Assembly (NCBI RefSeq): GCF_051020955.1
Contig: NC_135013.1
Coordinates: forward strand, 36,161,302-36,225,301
DNA from: Megalopta genalis
Taxonomy: Eukaryota; Arthropoda; Insecta; Hymenoptera; Halictidae
Direction of reading: 5' to 3'
DNA length: 64,000 nucleotides
The position numbers and the translations under genes were made by a program. Below the pieces are notes generated by a model that saw only the letters and a program-made list of their open reading frames with translations, was not told where the DNA came from and ran no database searches. Below, one piece after another: positions 21,886 through 33,900 of the stretch (its first letter is position 1; each line of letters opens with the position of its first letter).

Positions 21886-24693
21886 TATACTCTCTACGAA
21901 CGTTATTTGGCACTCCTTCTTGCGGGGGTTCGCGAGAGGTTACGCTCGACGGATGTGGAAGACCTCGTGTGCCGGAGAAGGGACCGGACGAAAACGAACA
22001 CCGCGCTTGCTCGAATTCTTTTCGAAAATTCTTTGAAAAGTAAACATCGTGTAACACAGAAATTCCATTCCTCTCGTTCGAAACTATTCCAGCAGAGTTC
22101 ACGAATCGTTCGATCGCTCCGAGTTACATCGCAGAAAAAAAACATTGCTTTCGTCCGCATTCGTTCGGGCTTCGCGAACGAAGATCGCTGTCACCGATCG
22201 CGTTGCGACCGAAAACGGCGAGGCAAAGATGTCGTCGTCGTCTTCGTCGGACGAATATCGTTCCCCGCGCGAGTAGCTATAAATAAATCGATGAGAAAAC
22301 GCGGGTAAACGTTTGACGGATCGCGACCAAGAGACACATCGACCCACGAATACGAACTCGAAGCATTTTAAAAACGAGCGAACGTACGAGAACGATCGTC
22401 CGAGGGAACGATCCATCGGCCGCGAATCGAAGTCGCTGAAAATGCCAGAAAAATAACGAGACGACGCGCCACGACGATACGATAATTTCCCCATCGGTAA
22501 CGAGTACTTGTTAGAGTGCCGAGGGTTAAAAGTAAAAATCCGATCGAGAGACGTCGCCCAGATTTTTTCATTTCAGCCGAGATATCGACCGACGCGTTCG
22601 CATTGTTTTCCAAAGCGAGCGCTGCCAGCTCGTGTATCGTTTCGAGACGTCACCGTCGCCGCGCGACCGTTCGAACCGATCGACGAACCGACCCGTTCGA
22701 GTCGCGCATTCCTATCGGTTCGATCGACGAGCGAACCGTTCAAAAATACGTCGAGCTCTTCCTCGATGAATCAACGACGAGTTTCTCGCGTTATCAAAAT
22801 CAATTTACAGATATTTCAAAATGTCTCGCGTCGATGAAAATAGATCACCGTGGTAAAGCACTGTGCGGGCATTGAACATATTCGAGCGTGTTGTTACACT
22901 CGATTCGAATATATATACTATACTATACTATACTATACTATGGTATAGCATAGAACAGCGACACTCTACGTATACTCGCACGAATCCCGTAAACCCCACG
23001 GAGAGGTCTTCCATGATTACACGCTGTTACATATACGCAGAGGCACGACACTGTGCAGCGCGACGCGACACGACATGGCACGAAGCGACACGAAGCGACG
23101 CGACACGTCCTTCCATCCCCTCGAAAAGGGGGCGCGCGCAGGATCGAGGCTTACGAGCAAGACCATTTCCCTCTGTTTAAGTTGGAAACCTTCCAATGGG
23201 CTACCGGGCTACCCTCGTTCGGTCCCCGCGCGATACACCGCTGAAACCAGTTTTAAAAGTCCGACGGAATGCGTGCTGTGCCGCCTTCGTACAGGCCTTT
23301 CACCTTTTTCGCGAGAAAATATATATTTTTCACGGTTTTCGATCGCGAGCCCCGTCGATCGACCGCTTTCGTGCTCCAGTCTTCGGTTCGATACGCGTAC
23401 GCGTGTATCGTCGGATTTTACGATGGAAAACCGGGAAAAACGATCGATCGTTCTATAAAAAATCCTCGCATCGGCGGTCAAAGTACCGCGGAGGGCCGAT
23501 TCGATTCGCGTAGAAACGATTTCGAAAACGATGACAAATAGGGGATAGCGTGGCAAGTTCGTCTCAACGAGTGTATTTCTCGAAATATTGCCGTTGAAGA
23601 CACGCCACGGGTCACCGAGCATATTTATCGATGGACGCGTCAACGTATTCGCGCATAACCGTGTACGATCGGTGTACGCTACGCTCCGAATATCGACCGT
23701 GTATTTGCGCAACAAATATCGGATGTAAAAAACCGAATATATTACGACTGTATTCGTCGCGCGAAGATCAACCGTCGATGCTATTGGAAATTGATCGCGA
23801 GCGCGCGCGCGCGATCGAAATCGAACAGCAACGATATACCGAATGCATCGGCGAGAACGTAGAAATTGCGTAGAAGCGCGTTCGAATATCTCTCGAGGTA
23901 TACATACAAAGGTTGACAACGGTCGCCATTTTGAAATAATCGGCAAGGGAGATCCATCTTTCGTAGCTTTCTTTCGAACGTTTCGCACACCGAATCGAAA
24001 CCGTATCGTTGGGAAACCGTCGTACAGGATCCACCGATCGCGAGACGTTCTTGAACGCGATCGATTCGATCGACTCGTAGCACGGAGACGTCGAAGAGAG
24101 ACGAACGGTGTTCCCGATTGGTCGGAGGAAACGACGTGCAACGCTGCTCCGCAGTCCTGAAATCTCGGGAGCATCGTACCCGTCATCGATCATCCGTTGT
24201 TCCGAATAACGTAAACGCAAGCTTGAAAATTCGTATCGGCAAAACGCGGGCGCGCGCGCGCGCGTACGGCCATCGCCTTCCACTTCGAACAGAGCTTTTC
24301 CTAAATAGCGCGCAGGGCGTAGAGAATTCTGGGAAACGATAGGAAAGACGGAGGACGTACCTCGTATTTGATGCCGTTGAGCCGCAACCACGTCTCTACC
24401 TTGAGACAATACGGCGAGACGGAGGGCAGAACCGGTGTTCGAGGGAACTGATAGAGATAAACAACGTCCTTCTCGTAGTTGGTTTTGTGCACGCTGATAG
24501 CCTTGGTCGGCGCCGGCGATGCCGCGGTAGTCGCTTGATCACCGGCCTCCTCCTTTCTCCCAGCTTCTTCTTTCTTGGCCGCGTCCTTTTCTTCTTGCTT
24601 GTTGTCCGGTGGCGTTTCGTCCTTAATTTCCTTCACATCCTTGATCTCCTTGCTCTCCGGACCGGTGTTTTCAGTCTCTGTTGCCATTGTCAT
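6893..24693 (-). CDS. fax: Failed axon connections protein (FAXC family, GST-like)
   Basis: Four coding exons on the minus strand: 24693-24361, 8050-7709, 7505-7368 and 7249-6893. All junctions are phase 0 with clean GT-AG sites, giving 389 residues. Residues 1-70 are a charged, Lys/Glu/Ala-rich leader. A thioredoxin-like GST N domain follows (about 75-150, containing YLYQFPRTP and a cysteine in the SPYCLKVE stretch). An alpha-helical GST C domain lies at about 160-325. The tail from about 340 is almost pure Lys/Glu and probably disordered. In Drosophila fax interacts genetically with the Abl kinase in axon guidance; enzymatic GST activity is not established. Start: ATG at 24693, with a second in-frame ATG two codons later. 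The first coding intron is 16.3 kb, so alternative promoters are plausible. The GC-rich setting differs sharply from the genes to the right. Identification is firm. Confidence 0.95.
11214..11226. promoter_or_regulatory. X-box (RFX-type) motif
   Basis: GTCGCCAGGCAAC matches the X-box form GTNRCC-N-RGYAAC with both half-sites perfect and a 1-bp spacer. It sits in the most GC-rich part of fax intron 1. RFX factors bind such sites in ciliated-neuron genes; activity here is unknown. Confidence 0.4.
11357..11394. repeat. (TC)n microsatellite
   Basis: About 19 perfect TC units in fax intron 1, close to the X-box. Confidence 0.95.
12957..12984. promoter_or_regulatory. Inverted pair of AP-1 sites
   Basis: Perfect 10-bp arms (GGATGAGTCA and TGACTCATCC) with an 8-bp spacer. 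Each arm contains a consensus TRE heptamer, TGAGTCA or TGACTCA. It could be a Jun/Fos or Maf/CNC-bound enhancer element. Motif identity is certain; function is inferred. Confidence 0.45.
13099..13155. repeat. (AT)n microsatellite
   Basis: About 28 perfect AT units in an otherwise GC-rich intron. Confidence 0.97.
14262..14300. repeat. 7-bp tandem repeat GTAAACT/GTAAATT
   Basis: Five units in fax intron 1. Each unit contains GTAAA, which is close to a splice-donor or forkhead half-site by chance. Confidence 0.85.
14428..14458. repeat. (GA)n microsatellite
   Basis: About 15 perfect GA units in fax intron 1. Confidence 0.95.
15701..15733. repeat. (GA)n microsatellite
   Basis: About 16 GA units, preceded by 60 bp of degenerate purine-rich sequence. 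Confidence 0.95.
17068..17111. repeat. 10-bp tandem repeat GCGTTACGGC
   Basis: Four units with CpGs at fixed spacing, in fax intron 1. Confidence 0.9.
17466..17510. repeat. 7-bp tandem repeat TCTAGAA
   Basis: Six units, each overlapping a TCTAGA palindrome, about 160 bp before the TATA-like promoter candidate. Confidence 0.9.
17668..17676 (+). promoter_or_regulatory. TATA-box-like element
   Basis: TATATAAAG in GC-rich surroundings, with an open frame of 192 codons beginning about 50 bp downstream (17725-18303). The frame is Arg/Ser-rich and unrecognised, so I do not call it a gene. The site could drive a non-coding or enhancer RNA in fax intron 1. Confidence 0.3.
18370..18397. repeat. (TC)n microsatellite
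   Basis: About 13 TC units in fax intron 1. Confidence 0.93.
19585..19631. repeat. (GA)n microsatellite
   Basis: About 23 perfect GA units, followed by a short GC-alternating stretch. Confidence 0.96.
20980..21000. promoter_or_regulatory. Perfect 21-bp palindrome
   Basis: Two 10-bp arms (AATTGGTCGA / TCGACCAATT) around one central G. Each arm contains a CCAAT-type core. It could bind a dimeric factor; nothing in the sequence names one. Confidence 0.35.
21830..21882. repeat. (CT)n microsatellite
   Basis: About 25 perfect CT units; with the tract at 589-639, one of the two longest in the window. Confidence 0.96.
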
Positions 24694-25600
24694 GTTAACT
24701 CGGTTCGCACAGTCTTCGACCGGTACTCGTCGAAAATAACAGAACGCTCCGCTTCGCGAGCAAGCAAGCGCGATCGAGCGGGACAACGAACGACCGGAAC
24801 GACCGAACGTGCGAACGTCTCGATCGTTTCGAATCTCGATCGACGACGCTGGATTCGTCCGTAGAAGGGAACGCGCACGACACGAACGTACTACGCCGGT
24901 GTACTCTCTGTCCACTCGTCCACTCGTCCACTCTCGTTCACTCGTCGATCCCTCTGCTGGCCGGCCGGTTCTCTCTCTCGTTACTGCCCCGTTCTTCGTT
25001 CCGTTCTGCCTTCTCTCCGCGACCGCGGCTCGTGTCCCCCACCCTCGGATCCAACGCAGCTCGAGAAACTCCCTGCGCATGCGTCGGCGCCACACCCCAC
25101 TGCCGTCGCCATATTTAATTGGTCCGCTACCCCTGCCCGGTTCGCGCGGCCTCTTCCATCTTTCCCTATTCCCTTCTCCCTTCTTCCTTTTCGACGAGCC
25201 AACTCTCCCCCCCCCCGCCGCTCTTTCTTCCAGCGAGAACCCCCATAAACAGGGTTCTTCGCCTATGGTCAATCGGAACTCGCAAACTCGCAAACTCGCA
25301 AACTCGCAAACTCGCAAACTCGAAAACTCGCAACTCGCGCGAGTCGTACTCGTGGTCGGTGGTATCGTCGTGGACACCACCGCCACCGCCACCGTATCGA
25401 GAGGGCAGAACAAACTCCCAACTTTGAATCTAGGAACGAGGAACAACGACTCGATGTTCCGACGTTATTCAATGAAAATTATAAGTCTTCCTTATTAAAA
25501 AAATCGTGCAACTCTCGCGCGGCTATTTCATCGAACGTACGTTATCGGCAACTTGGAGTCGAGAATTCGAGATCGCGTCGGACTAGCGTAACTCCGACTG
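24694..25600 (-). promoter_or_regulatory. fax 5' UTR and promoter region
   Basis: Sequence upstream of the fax start. On the minus strand an inverted CCAAT (ATTGG on plus at 25118-25122) sits next to an AT-rich AATTAAATAT stretch (25111-25120). A CACCC-type box (25091-25101) follows. Together they form a plausible core promoter about 400 bp before the ATG. The transcription start is not determinable from sequence alone. Confidence 0.35.
25279..25338. repeat. 8-bp tandem repeat CTCGCAAA
   Basis: About six to seven units just upstream of the presumed fax promoter. Confidence 0.9.
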
Positions 25601-27120
25601 CTAAACTCCATTTGGAAATCTATCCGTCGCGACACGCACTGCCCGTTCCTGCAAATTGGATCTTCCTTATTTCCTCGACTCTAGGTTGATTTCTTTATCG
25701 AAATATCGTACGAAACCGTTACCAAGACTCTCGATGGTCGCAACCAAACGGTGCAGCAAAAATTCGATAGATATCGCTTCTTCTTTTTCTTCCGGATACC
25801 TGAAAAGAACACGCGCGCGCACATACCACTCGAATACACGCACACACACACACTCTCTCTCTCTCTCTCGATCTCGCGAGCGCGCGCTCCATTCTTCTTG
25901 CACACAAGGGAGAAAGAAAATTGTGCTAAAAGTGAATACAAATTTATTTACTCCTGATGTTACGATATTCCCCAGATGTTCATGACAAATTCATATCGTT
26001 GCGTATAGTGTGCGCCTTAACCGTTGAAAAGTCTTGTATGCGTACAACGATCAGAAATTGCTAACAAATAATTGGTCTATGCATGCTCCGTATATTCGCT
26101 AGAAAGTGGCGTCGAATCGATATCAAGAAACAATTAACAAGATATCGAAATATTCGGATCGGATGTAAACATTGTTCGAACGAAGTAACTCCTACGTGAA
26201 TTTCGAATGGCTATACGTCTCTATTACGCGTTTCTCGATCGAACGAACGACCGTGTTTTAAAACGATCGTACAGTAACGGTATAGTACGAACTAATCGTC
26301 GTCTACGTACATAATATGCGATCTTTCCGGTTATATATCTTCTCGGTCCGCGTTCTCTCCATCCGACGACGAAATGGAACGAAACCTCTCTCGGATTCAT
26401 CGTAAAATACCCGATAAGCGATCGATGCCCGTGACCGAATCAACGGACACGGTCCCGCGTCGTCGCTTCGCGAGGCCCGGAGAACGATTCTCCCCGTCTT
26501 CGATAGGTCTTTAGCGGTCGTTTCTTAAAAAAGAAAATCCGTGGACAGGAACGAAGAATCCAACGCGATACACATTTATATATTTATCGCATGCCATGAC
26601 AAGTTTTCTCGTCGCGGAGAAGAATTTTCGACTGGAAACGGCTAATGGTCAGCGATGAGATCAGCGACGAGATCAGCGTACACCAACGTCGATTAAGCTT
26701 AATCGTTATCGCGAGATCGTAGCAGAGGTTGGCCAACAAATTCTCAAGAAACTTTCAACCACGGTTTATTCCAGAATAAGTTACTCGCCGTTCCATCGAA
26801 GACACTATCCGCAACGGTGCAGTTTTCGAACGATTCGATCGAACGTGGTCGAGGTCGAATCGCTTCCAACGTATAACCGCTCGGCCAACGGGTATACTAC
26901 GCGTGTACGTACGCGTACGCGCGAAATTAGTCGAACATAGACAAAAGTTCCTCCTCCATCGATCGCAAAACTATATCGATCGGTCGACGATCGAATACGA
27001 TGACGGAACGCGTTAAACGGTTTTATCGCGAACCGTAAAAGCCACAAAAGGGAAGGTAATCACGCTTCGTCCAGCCGGAAGCGTCGAAACGATGACAGCC
27101 GCTATCGATATTCGTTGTAC

Positions 27121-27182
27121 CTAATTAGAATTAGAATTAGAATTAGAATTAGAATTAGAATTAGAATCGGAATTAGAATTAA
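27121..27182. repeat. (AATTAG)n hexamer array
   Basis: About ten units with little variation. Confidence 0.92.
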
Positions 27183-28274
27183 AAAGTGAACGAACGCGCG
27201 CGTTCGATCGATGCCGAAACATCCGAAAAGATTCGACGTTGCGCGTATATCGAATCGTTGCACCCGATATTTACGGGTTTTCCGTAAATTTACAGTCCCG
27301 AAGATACCTTACGTACGCAACAGTTTACTCTTTATCCTAGATATCGGTATCCATGGTCGCCTTGGGTGAAATCTGTCGCTTCTCGCGCAGCAACCCGACC
27401 AGCTTCCTTCCGTGGTTGGAAATATTTATCGGATCGAGCCAGCTTTATCGTTGGAACGGTAAAAATTGTATAAAATCTTTCAAGATCTCTTCGATGTTAC
27501 GCCAACAACCCGAGGAAAGTACGTGTTCGAACGTTCGAGCGAAACGCGCCAACGATTCGCTGCCTCGACGTAGCTATTTTATAACGCGAACACATTTTCG
27601 AATTGCAGGGGTTCGTACTTTCCCGACGACGACGAACGCGATGGAACGAAGACAAAGATGAAAACTCGCGATCGACGATCGTGCGTGCGCGCTCGCTTTC
27701 GTCGTATTTCGTTTAAAAACTGGATCCGTCGGATCGCGCGACACGAAACGCTGGAAAACGTTGATCGTACTTGCTCGACGATCAATCAAAAGAAACACGT
27801 TTTCGTTATGATTTTTATGTGCACGCCAACAACGCGTGTTACACCTGGAACGATGTATAATTACAGTCGACAATAAATACACATGTACAAATTGAAAATA
27901 CTTTACACTTAAATACTGTTTCCTCGAATACTCTAAAGCGAGAAGACGCTAACTTACTTTCTACGGATTGTACAATTCGTTTTCGCCGTAACGCCGTAAC
28001 GCGTAGAAAGTATTCGTCGATAAAATAAACCTATTTGCAATTAGGTACAGTTTACCGTACGACGATACGTTTCCATCGAATTCGGAAAGTTACGTTCAAA
28101 TTTAGTATTCAGCGAATATGATATTCGATGAAAATAATAATATGCTTCGATTGCACCGAGACGAAAATCGATCGAACGAAAGACGATTGGTCGACATGCC
28201 CAAAACACGCCCAAAAAGGTTAGCCGAAATCATTTCCAGCGTAGACGGAAAAGGAAGAAGATCCCTTTTCTATT

Positions 28275-28374
28275 GTTATCGACGGTCATCGACCGTTATC
28301 GAACGTTATCGACCGTTATCGATCGTTATCGATCGTTATCGATCGTTATCGATCGTTATCGATCGTTATCGAGT
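28275..28374. repeat. 10-bp tandem repeat with TATCGA cores
   Basis: Ten units of exactly 10 bp. The last five or six are identical (GTTATCGATC) and the first four are variants. Almost every unit carries TATCGA, overlapping the DREF/BEAF-32 type core. Confidence 0.95.
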
Positions 28375-30833
28375 GCTGCGGTACAAAGCCCTGCTCCATC
28401 GGAAAGACAAATACACATGTGCGGCCAATGCGGTTGCTAATGTTAACGAGTCGCGTATTCGATGCGCGTAGCGTACGAACGGTTCGAACACGATGGATTC
28501 GAACATTCTGTGCGAGCATGTGTGTACGCGAATCGTTGAGACCGGGATCGCGCGAGCCTTGAATTCGCGCAATGTTGCGGCGTTGCGTTTGCATACAGCG
28601 TTTGCATAACCACGTCGTGGATGTAGCGCGACGCAACGTTGACGTTGACGTTGACTTCGACTTCGACTTCGGCTTCGACCGACAATCGCCAACCACGACG
28701 CGCATAAAACAATCGCGCGTGGCGAGAAACTCGCGACGCGCAACGTTGCAAAAATTCGATGCTCGCGCGATCGCGGTCTAAAAGTTCGTGTAAGCTGTAA
28801 ATCAAACGAACGAGAAAAGAAACAAACGAACCAAAGAGACGAACGAAATAGAAGAAAGCAATGATCGTGATCTGCGCGACTACTTACATACGTTGGAAGT
28901 AATTATCGCATCCGAGGAAGTCGCTATACGGAACGAACTATCCGGGTATGAACTTTTTACAAGTACTCCCGATTATCTCGTTTCGTTTCGGTTTCAACGA
29001 TCTGCAATTAGTAAATTCATTTAAAAAACGTTGTTTTACCCCTACCGCTCAGAATCGCTAGACCCGATTAAGAATTCAAAAATTAGAAATAATTACAAAT
29101 CGATCGTCGCAACGATACCAATTTCACTCTCGTTCGGTCTACTTTAAACCTTTTACATGTCCAAACGGCAACAGGACCTTTATAGTTTCAATCGAAGACT
29201 TTCGATACGAAATTTCATGAAAGCGAAGTTTCGACGACGCAACTTTGTCGAGATCAGTTTTTTAGATTAAAATTTCTTTAAAGATTATTCGACGTTCGCT
29301 CTTCGAAGCTTTCGAAGCTTTTTAATACCTCGAATATTTAAATGGAAGAACGACGCGATAGAAAATCAACAATTTTGTAAAAGGTTAATGCTTAATTTTT
29401 TGCCAATAGTGGAAAACCATCGAGCAATTGAAATTTTATTCGCGCGCAAGTTTGTCGACGCGAACCATCGAAAGCAACACTCCCACTTTCGCTGCATTTG
29501 CCCCCCCCCCCCTGGCTCATTCATTCCCTTTCTCTCTAGTTCTAGGTAAGAATACCGCGCGCTATCGAATTCGAACGCGTTGGTTTCTCTCTTTTTTGTA
29601 TTTTTTTTGTTTTCGTTTTGCCATTCTAATCGGAGTAATACGCTACTGCAATTCACATTTCCAAGTATCTAGGCTCTACATTGTTACAGGAAAGAAAACA
29701 AGAACACGTTTCGTTAGCTTATAAAAGACGACGCTGGGTCGTAGATTCCCTGTCCGACAGACGCGTTCGCTCTATTCGATATACAATTCCTCGAATGGAA
29801 TTACATTCGATTTTAAATTACAAAAAATACACAGAATGCGTAATACGTATAAAAACAGTCGTACGCGTCGCATAGTTGTATCGATCTATACGTATATAGA
29901 AATTCCTCGATTGGAATCAGACTTCGGAATGAAATGTCTCGATGGCTTCGTTAAAAGATCATGGAATCGATGAAAGACGAGAAACATGTATATTCGATCG
30001 ATAAAAAAGTTCTACAAATTTTTGTATCGCGTATCGATGTTAATAAATAATTCGTCGAAACTAATATTGAAATATTAAAACGTCGATTCCGCGGTAAGAC
30101 TGATTGCAACGAAGATTCGATTCGGTCGGACGATTCTATATCGCGTTACCAACGACCACCAGATTATATCTAATATAATGGCTATATGCGTTAATATATC
30201 ACGGGCTAGCGATTATACTCGTAACTAAAACCATAGTACAGCGAACCCCCGTATAAAACGGCCTGGCCCGAAACACGGCTAGAACATCGAGGAAATTGCC
30301 GTCCAAATGCCGATACGACGCGGCACTTTTTCTCAAGGAAGCACGATAAAATTCGAGGAAGAGCTCTACGAACATTTTTAAACGCGTACCCTTCCTACCC
30401 CCCCCCCCCCCGATACAGCGAAAGATTAAAACCAACAACGATATAAAATGAACCACCGACGTGGAACAAAAGTTAACGTTCGCGTATATTACGTTTCGTT
30501 CGTTACTAATTCTTCCAATGTATGCGCTTTTTACAGTTACGGAAACAAATGGCCTATTAGTTCTTCGAACCTAACATTATTTGTTGCACTATCCGTTAAT
30601 TTGGCATAACACGGTTGTTGCAAAGAATATAAAACTTCCATGTTATACGGGGGTTATCTATAATCGTTATTTCTATGCGTTTTTTTCCGATTTATTTACT
30701 ATGTGCGTACTCGTCATTCTTCTTCCGCCCCTTGCCACCCCCCTGTCTTGTTCGCCGCTCTCCTTCCCTAACTCCCTCTCCTACCGTTCTCTGTCTCTCT
30801 CTCTCTCTCTTCTATCTTTCTTCGGCGAAAGCA

Positions 30834-30839
30834 TTTATT
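30834..30839 (-). terminator. Candidate poly(A) signal of Evi5
   Basis: AATAAA on the minus strand, 90 bp after the Evi5 stop codon. Confidence 0.55.
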
Positions 30840-30928
30840 GCAAACTAAAAGAATCCACTTGGCTCTGACAATGGAGTGCTCATGTTCATCGGTAATTAGC
30901 TGCCTAACGTCTGGGTATACGTGGTATT

Positions 30929-33900
30929 TTATACCTCTGGAGAGTTTGGTGTAGTCGCGTTGATATGATCCTGTAAACAAATTCTGAGATCCCGCTCGTC
31001 CAGTTCGCTTTCAGTGTCAACACTAAAGCTCCTCACGCTTTGACTACCGCGACCTGTCCAACGTTGCTTCCAGCTTTCTAGCCTCATGACCTATGACACA
31101 CAAAAAATATCAAAATATTACTCGCCAAATCTTTCTATACACTGCAATTATATAGATATTATTATACATTATTGTTCAACGATAAAGTATCCCTTATGCT
31201 GTTTCCTAAAAGATAATACTTATCTAACGAACGCGTTTATACGGTTCATCAAATTTTGTTTTCGTTGTAAAAGAAGCAGATAAATTCTGTAAAAATGATT
31301 ACAGACGTTTGTAAAAGTTATTCAACTTTCAATCTTTTCGAAGGTGATGAAATTGCCTTCTATTTATCTTAAATACGAGAGGTCTATGACAAACTTGAAT
31401 GTTTGGCGAGATGAGCAAAGCGAATATCATGCTCGTTAAGCTTGTATGTACGGTAATTTACACAAAGAAGCACAACAAGAATACAATATCGTAACGTTTT
31501 GTATCCTCGGTTTTCTATCGGATGCAATACAAGAGACACTGGATAGACGCTTGTTGCTGCTATAGCCCCATTCGAAGATCGAATTAAACAGTTATTCCGT
31601 AATAACTGTAATGTCTGCGAAAATATCGAAACAAACCATTTGACACGATATCGGAATATTATGCTTATGATTTCACCGAATAACATGCATCGGTGAACCA
31701 ATGATTAGTTAATGCATCAGTTGTCATTTGATTCGGCAACATTCGACAAATGCCTTCTTTCGCAAATATTTTCGGTCCGTCAACCATTCCGGTGTATAAT
31801 AAAACACTTGAATTGCTTGTTCTATAATGGCCGATCGAACAACAACAAATAAGAAATGCAGGTAAATTTTCCATCGTACACATGCGTCGATGTAAAGAAA
31901 TTCCGTGTACTCGCGTCCGAGTTTGCCGTTTAAAAACCAACACCGCGATATGTAATTATATATACATGTTATATACAAGTAACTTAAACATTATAATGAA
32001 TTCTAATTCAAAATGATCAACGTTTAAACCATTCTTCTTTAGGAGAAACGGTCACTCGAAATAAGTCGTTGAATCGGTTAGGGAAGTTCTACCGAAAACT
32101 TCATAGACGATCATAGCGATACACAGCTGATGCAACGTTATACCCCAATCCTATTACAAAATATGTACAAAACTACACACCGAGAAACTTTTTCTCGGTT
32201 AACACCGGTTCGCACCGAGGTCATGCTACATACATATATATATATATATATGAATGATAAAGTAATGCTTACAGATGAGTAAAGACTTACTCGAGCCAGC
32301 GCCAAGGCTCAGTCTCCGGGCTGGTGATTGGCGTAGGGAACTAAGGAGACAGAGATAACACAGCAATAGAGGGTTAGTTTTATAAACACCATTAGTTTCT
32401 GTGTGTTAGTGTCTGGTACCTTCACACAATAAGAATTCGATTATTTCATGGAAATAATCAAGCTCGAACGATGCCACACCACATTGTCTCTCTTCCATCG
32501 AACTCTGCTCGCGTTGGAATTCGTTCGACAGCGCGTTACCATATAAAATCACTAATATCTTTGAAGGTGTACATCCCCGATCTGTGTACTTGGGTTTTCC
32601 TTTATTCGAGTATTCCACCGAATCGCAACGTTACAATCGCATTCTAGAATTTTTCTCCGTGCTGTGCTAACTCTCGACACATCTAACAGAGTATCCTCGA
32701 AGCACAATTCATACGATAAGTATCAAGCTTGACTAACTGTGATTACGGTACGTGGAGTAACGAAACAAATATATGTATGTAGAATAAGTTCTATGTTATT
32801 CTGGCGCCCTCAAAGATACAAGCTTTCTTTTTGTTCGCAACAAGGATGACTCACGTTATTGCAAGTGCAGAAACAGTATTTAATTAGCAGGTACCGAAAT
32901 TACGTTTAACACATTAAATGTGAAGCAACTCGACACCTAAAATTTATATTTTACATTGCAGAAAAGACATAACAAGCTGTGAATGCAACCTATCGTAGAA
33001 CCTACGAGTCGTAATTCATAAACGCATAAATTATATAAACGCAAACAAATTAAGGGTGGACCAAGACAAATACATGATGAAACACGATGAATTCTTAATG
33101 TGTACAGGTACCTCTGCGAAAACATGTCGGTTGTTTACGTGTTAGATAAGAACAGGCTGTGTTACGTGTTGCTATTTGGTTATTTGGTAAGAAACGTTAG
33201 AAGTATGCACTGTAAACGATAACATTTAGATTATTGGTAAGTTGTTCGTCTCGATGATCGGAGGAATCAATTTTACGAAGTTCGTTCTTTCGAATCTATC
33301 ATCGGATAGATTTCTCTGGAAGTTTTTAACAATGTAAAAACTAATCTAAAGCAAAATACTATTTTTCAGCGTGACAACATTACATTGCAGTAAGAGGTGC
33401 AATTTGTGCAAAACCAATTTGTGAGTCACAGTAACACAAAAGCATAAATCATAATTTCACTTATTTTACATGTTGTGATGTCGGATGCATCGATGCGCAT
33501 CTAGTAAAACACAGTTAGAAGAAGAATGCGATATTGATATACACAGTATATTGATATATATATATATATACACATACATGTTCTTTGAATGTTATTTGCT
33601 GATTAAACCCTTGTTGTACCGTTGACGAGTCTAACTCGTGATGGAGATTTCTAGCAATAACATATTACGTATTAACGTTATTCCGACTTGAAAGAACGGA
33701 AACACGCGATAAATATAGATTTTCTTTTTCTTTTTCTTTTTCTTTTTCTCCTAAGAAATTATCGCAATCGGAAAAATATACGTACGACAAGGGGTTAACA
33801 GATTCAGGGTATTCGCGTTAATAATGAAACACATTAACGAGTTAATCGATTCGAAAACATGAATCAATGGTGCATCGGTTACAGCAAAAATACTGTTCGT

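Larger units (their letters stand above)
8051..24360 (-). other. fax intron 1 (16.3 kb, CpG-rich)
   Basis: No exon that I can support lies inside it. Open frames of 100-400 codons occur on both strands. They are Arg/Ser-rich, overlap each other in several frames and run through microsatellites, as expected of CpG-rich sequence with few stop codons. The intron holds GA/TC tracts, an AT tract, several 7-10-bp minisatellites, a paired AP-1 palindrome, an X-box and a TATA-like site, listed separately. Enhancers or alternative first exons are likely here but not proven. Confidence 0.6.
25601..30830. other. Intergenic block between fax and Evi5
   Basis: I find no exon with matching splice signals and protein character. 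The block contains a CA/TC compound microsatellite (about 25840-25870), a hexamer array (27121-27182), a 10-bp array (28275-28374) and poly-C runs at about 29502-29513 and 30400-30412. Composition falls from GC-rich to AT-rich across the block. Confidence 0.55.

Noticed and set aside
32937..33125. Minus-strand frame with Cys/Leu-rich composition
   Set aside because: Short, AT-rich intron, no splice context and no domain.
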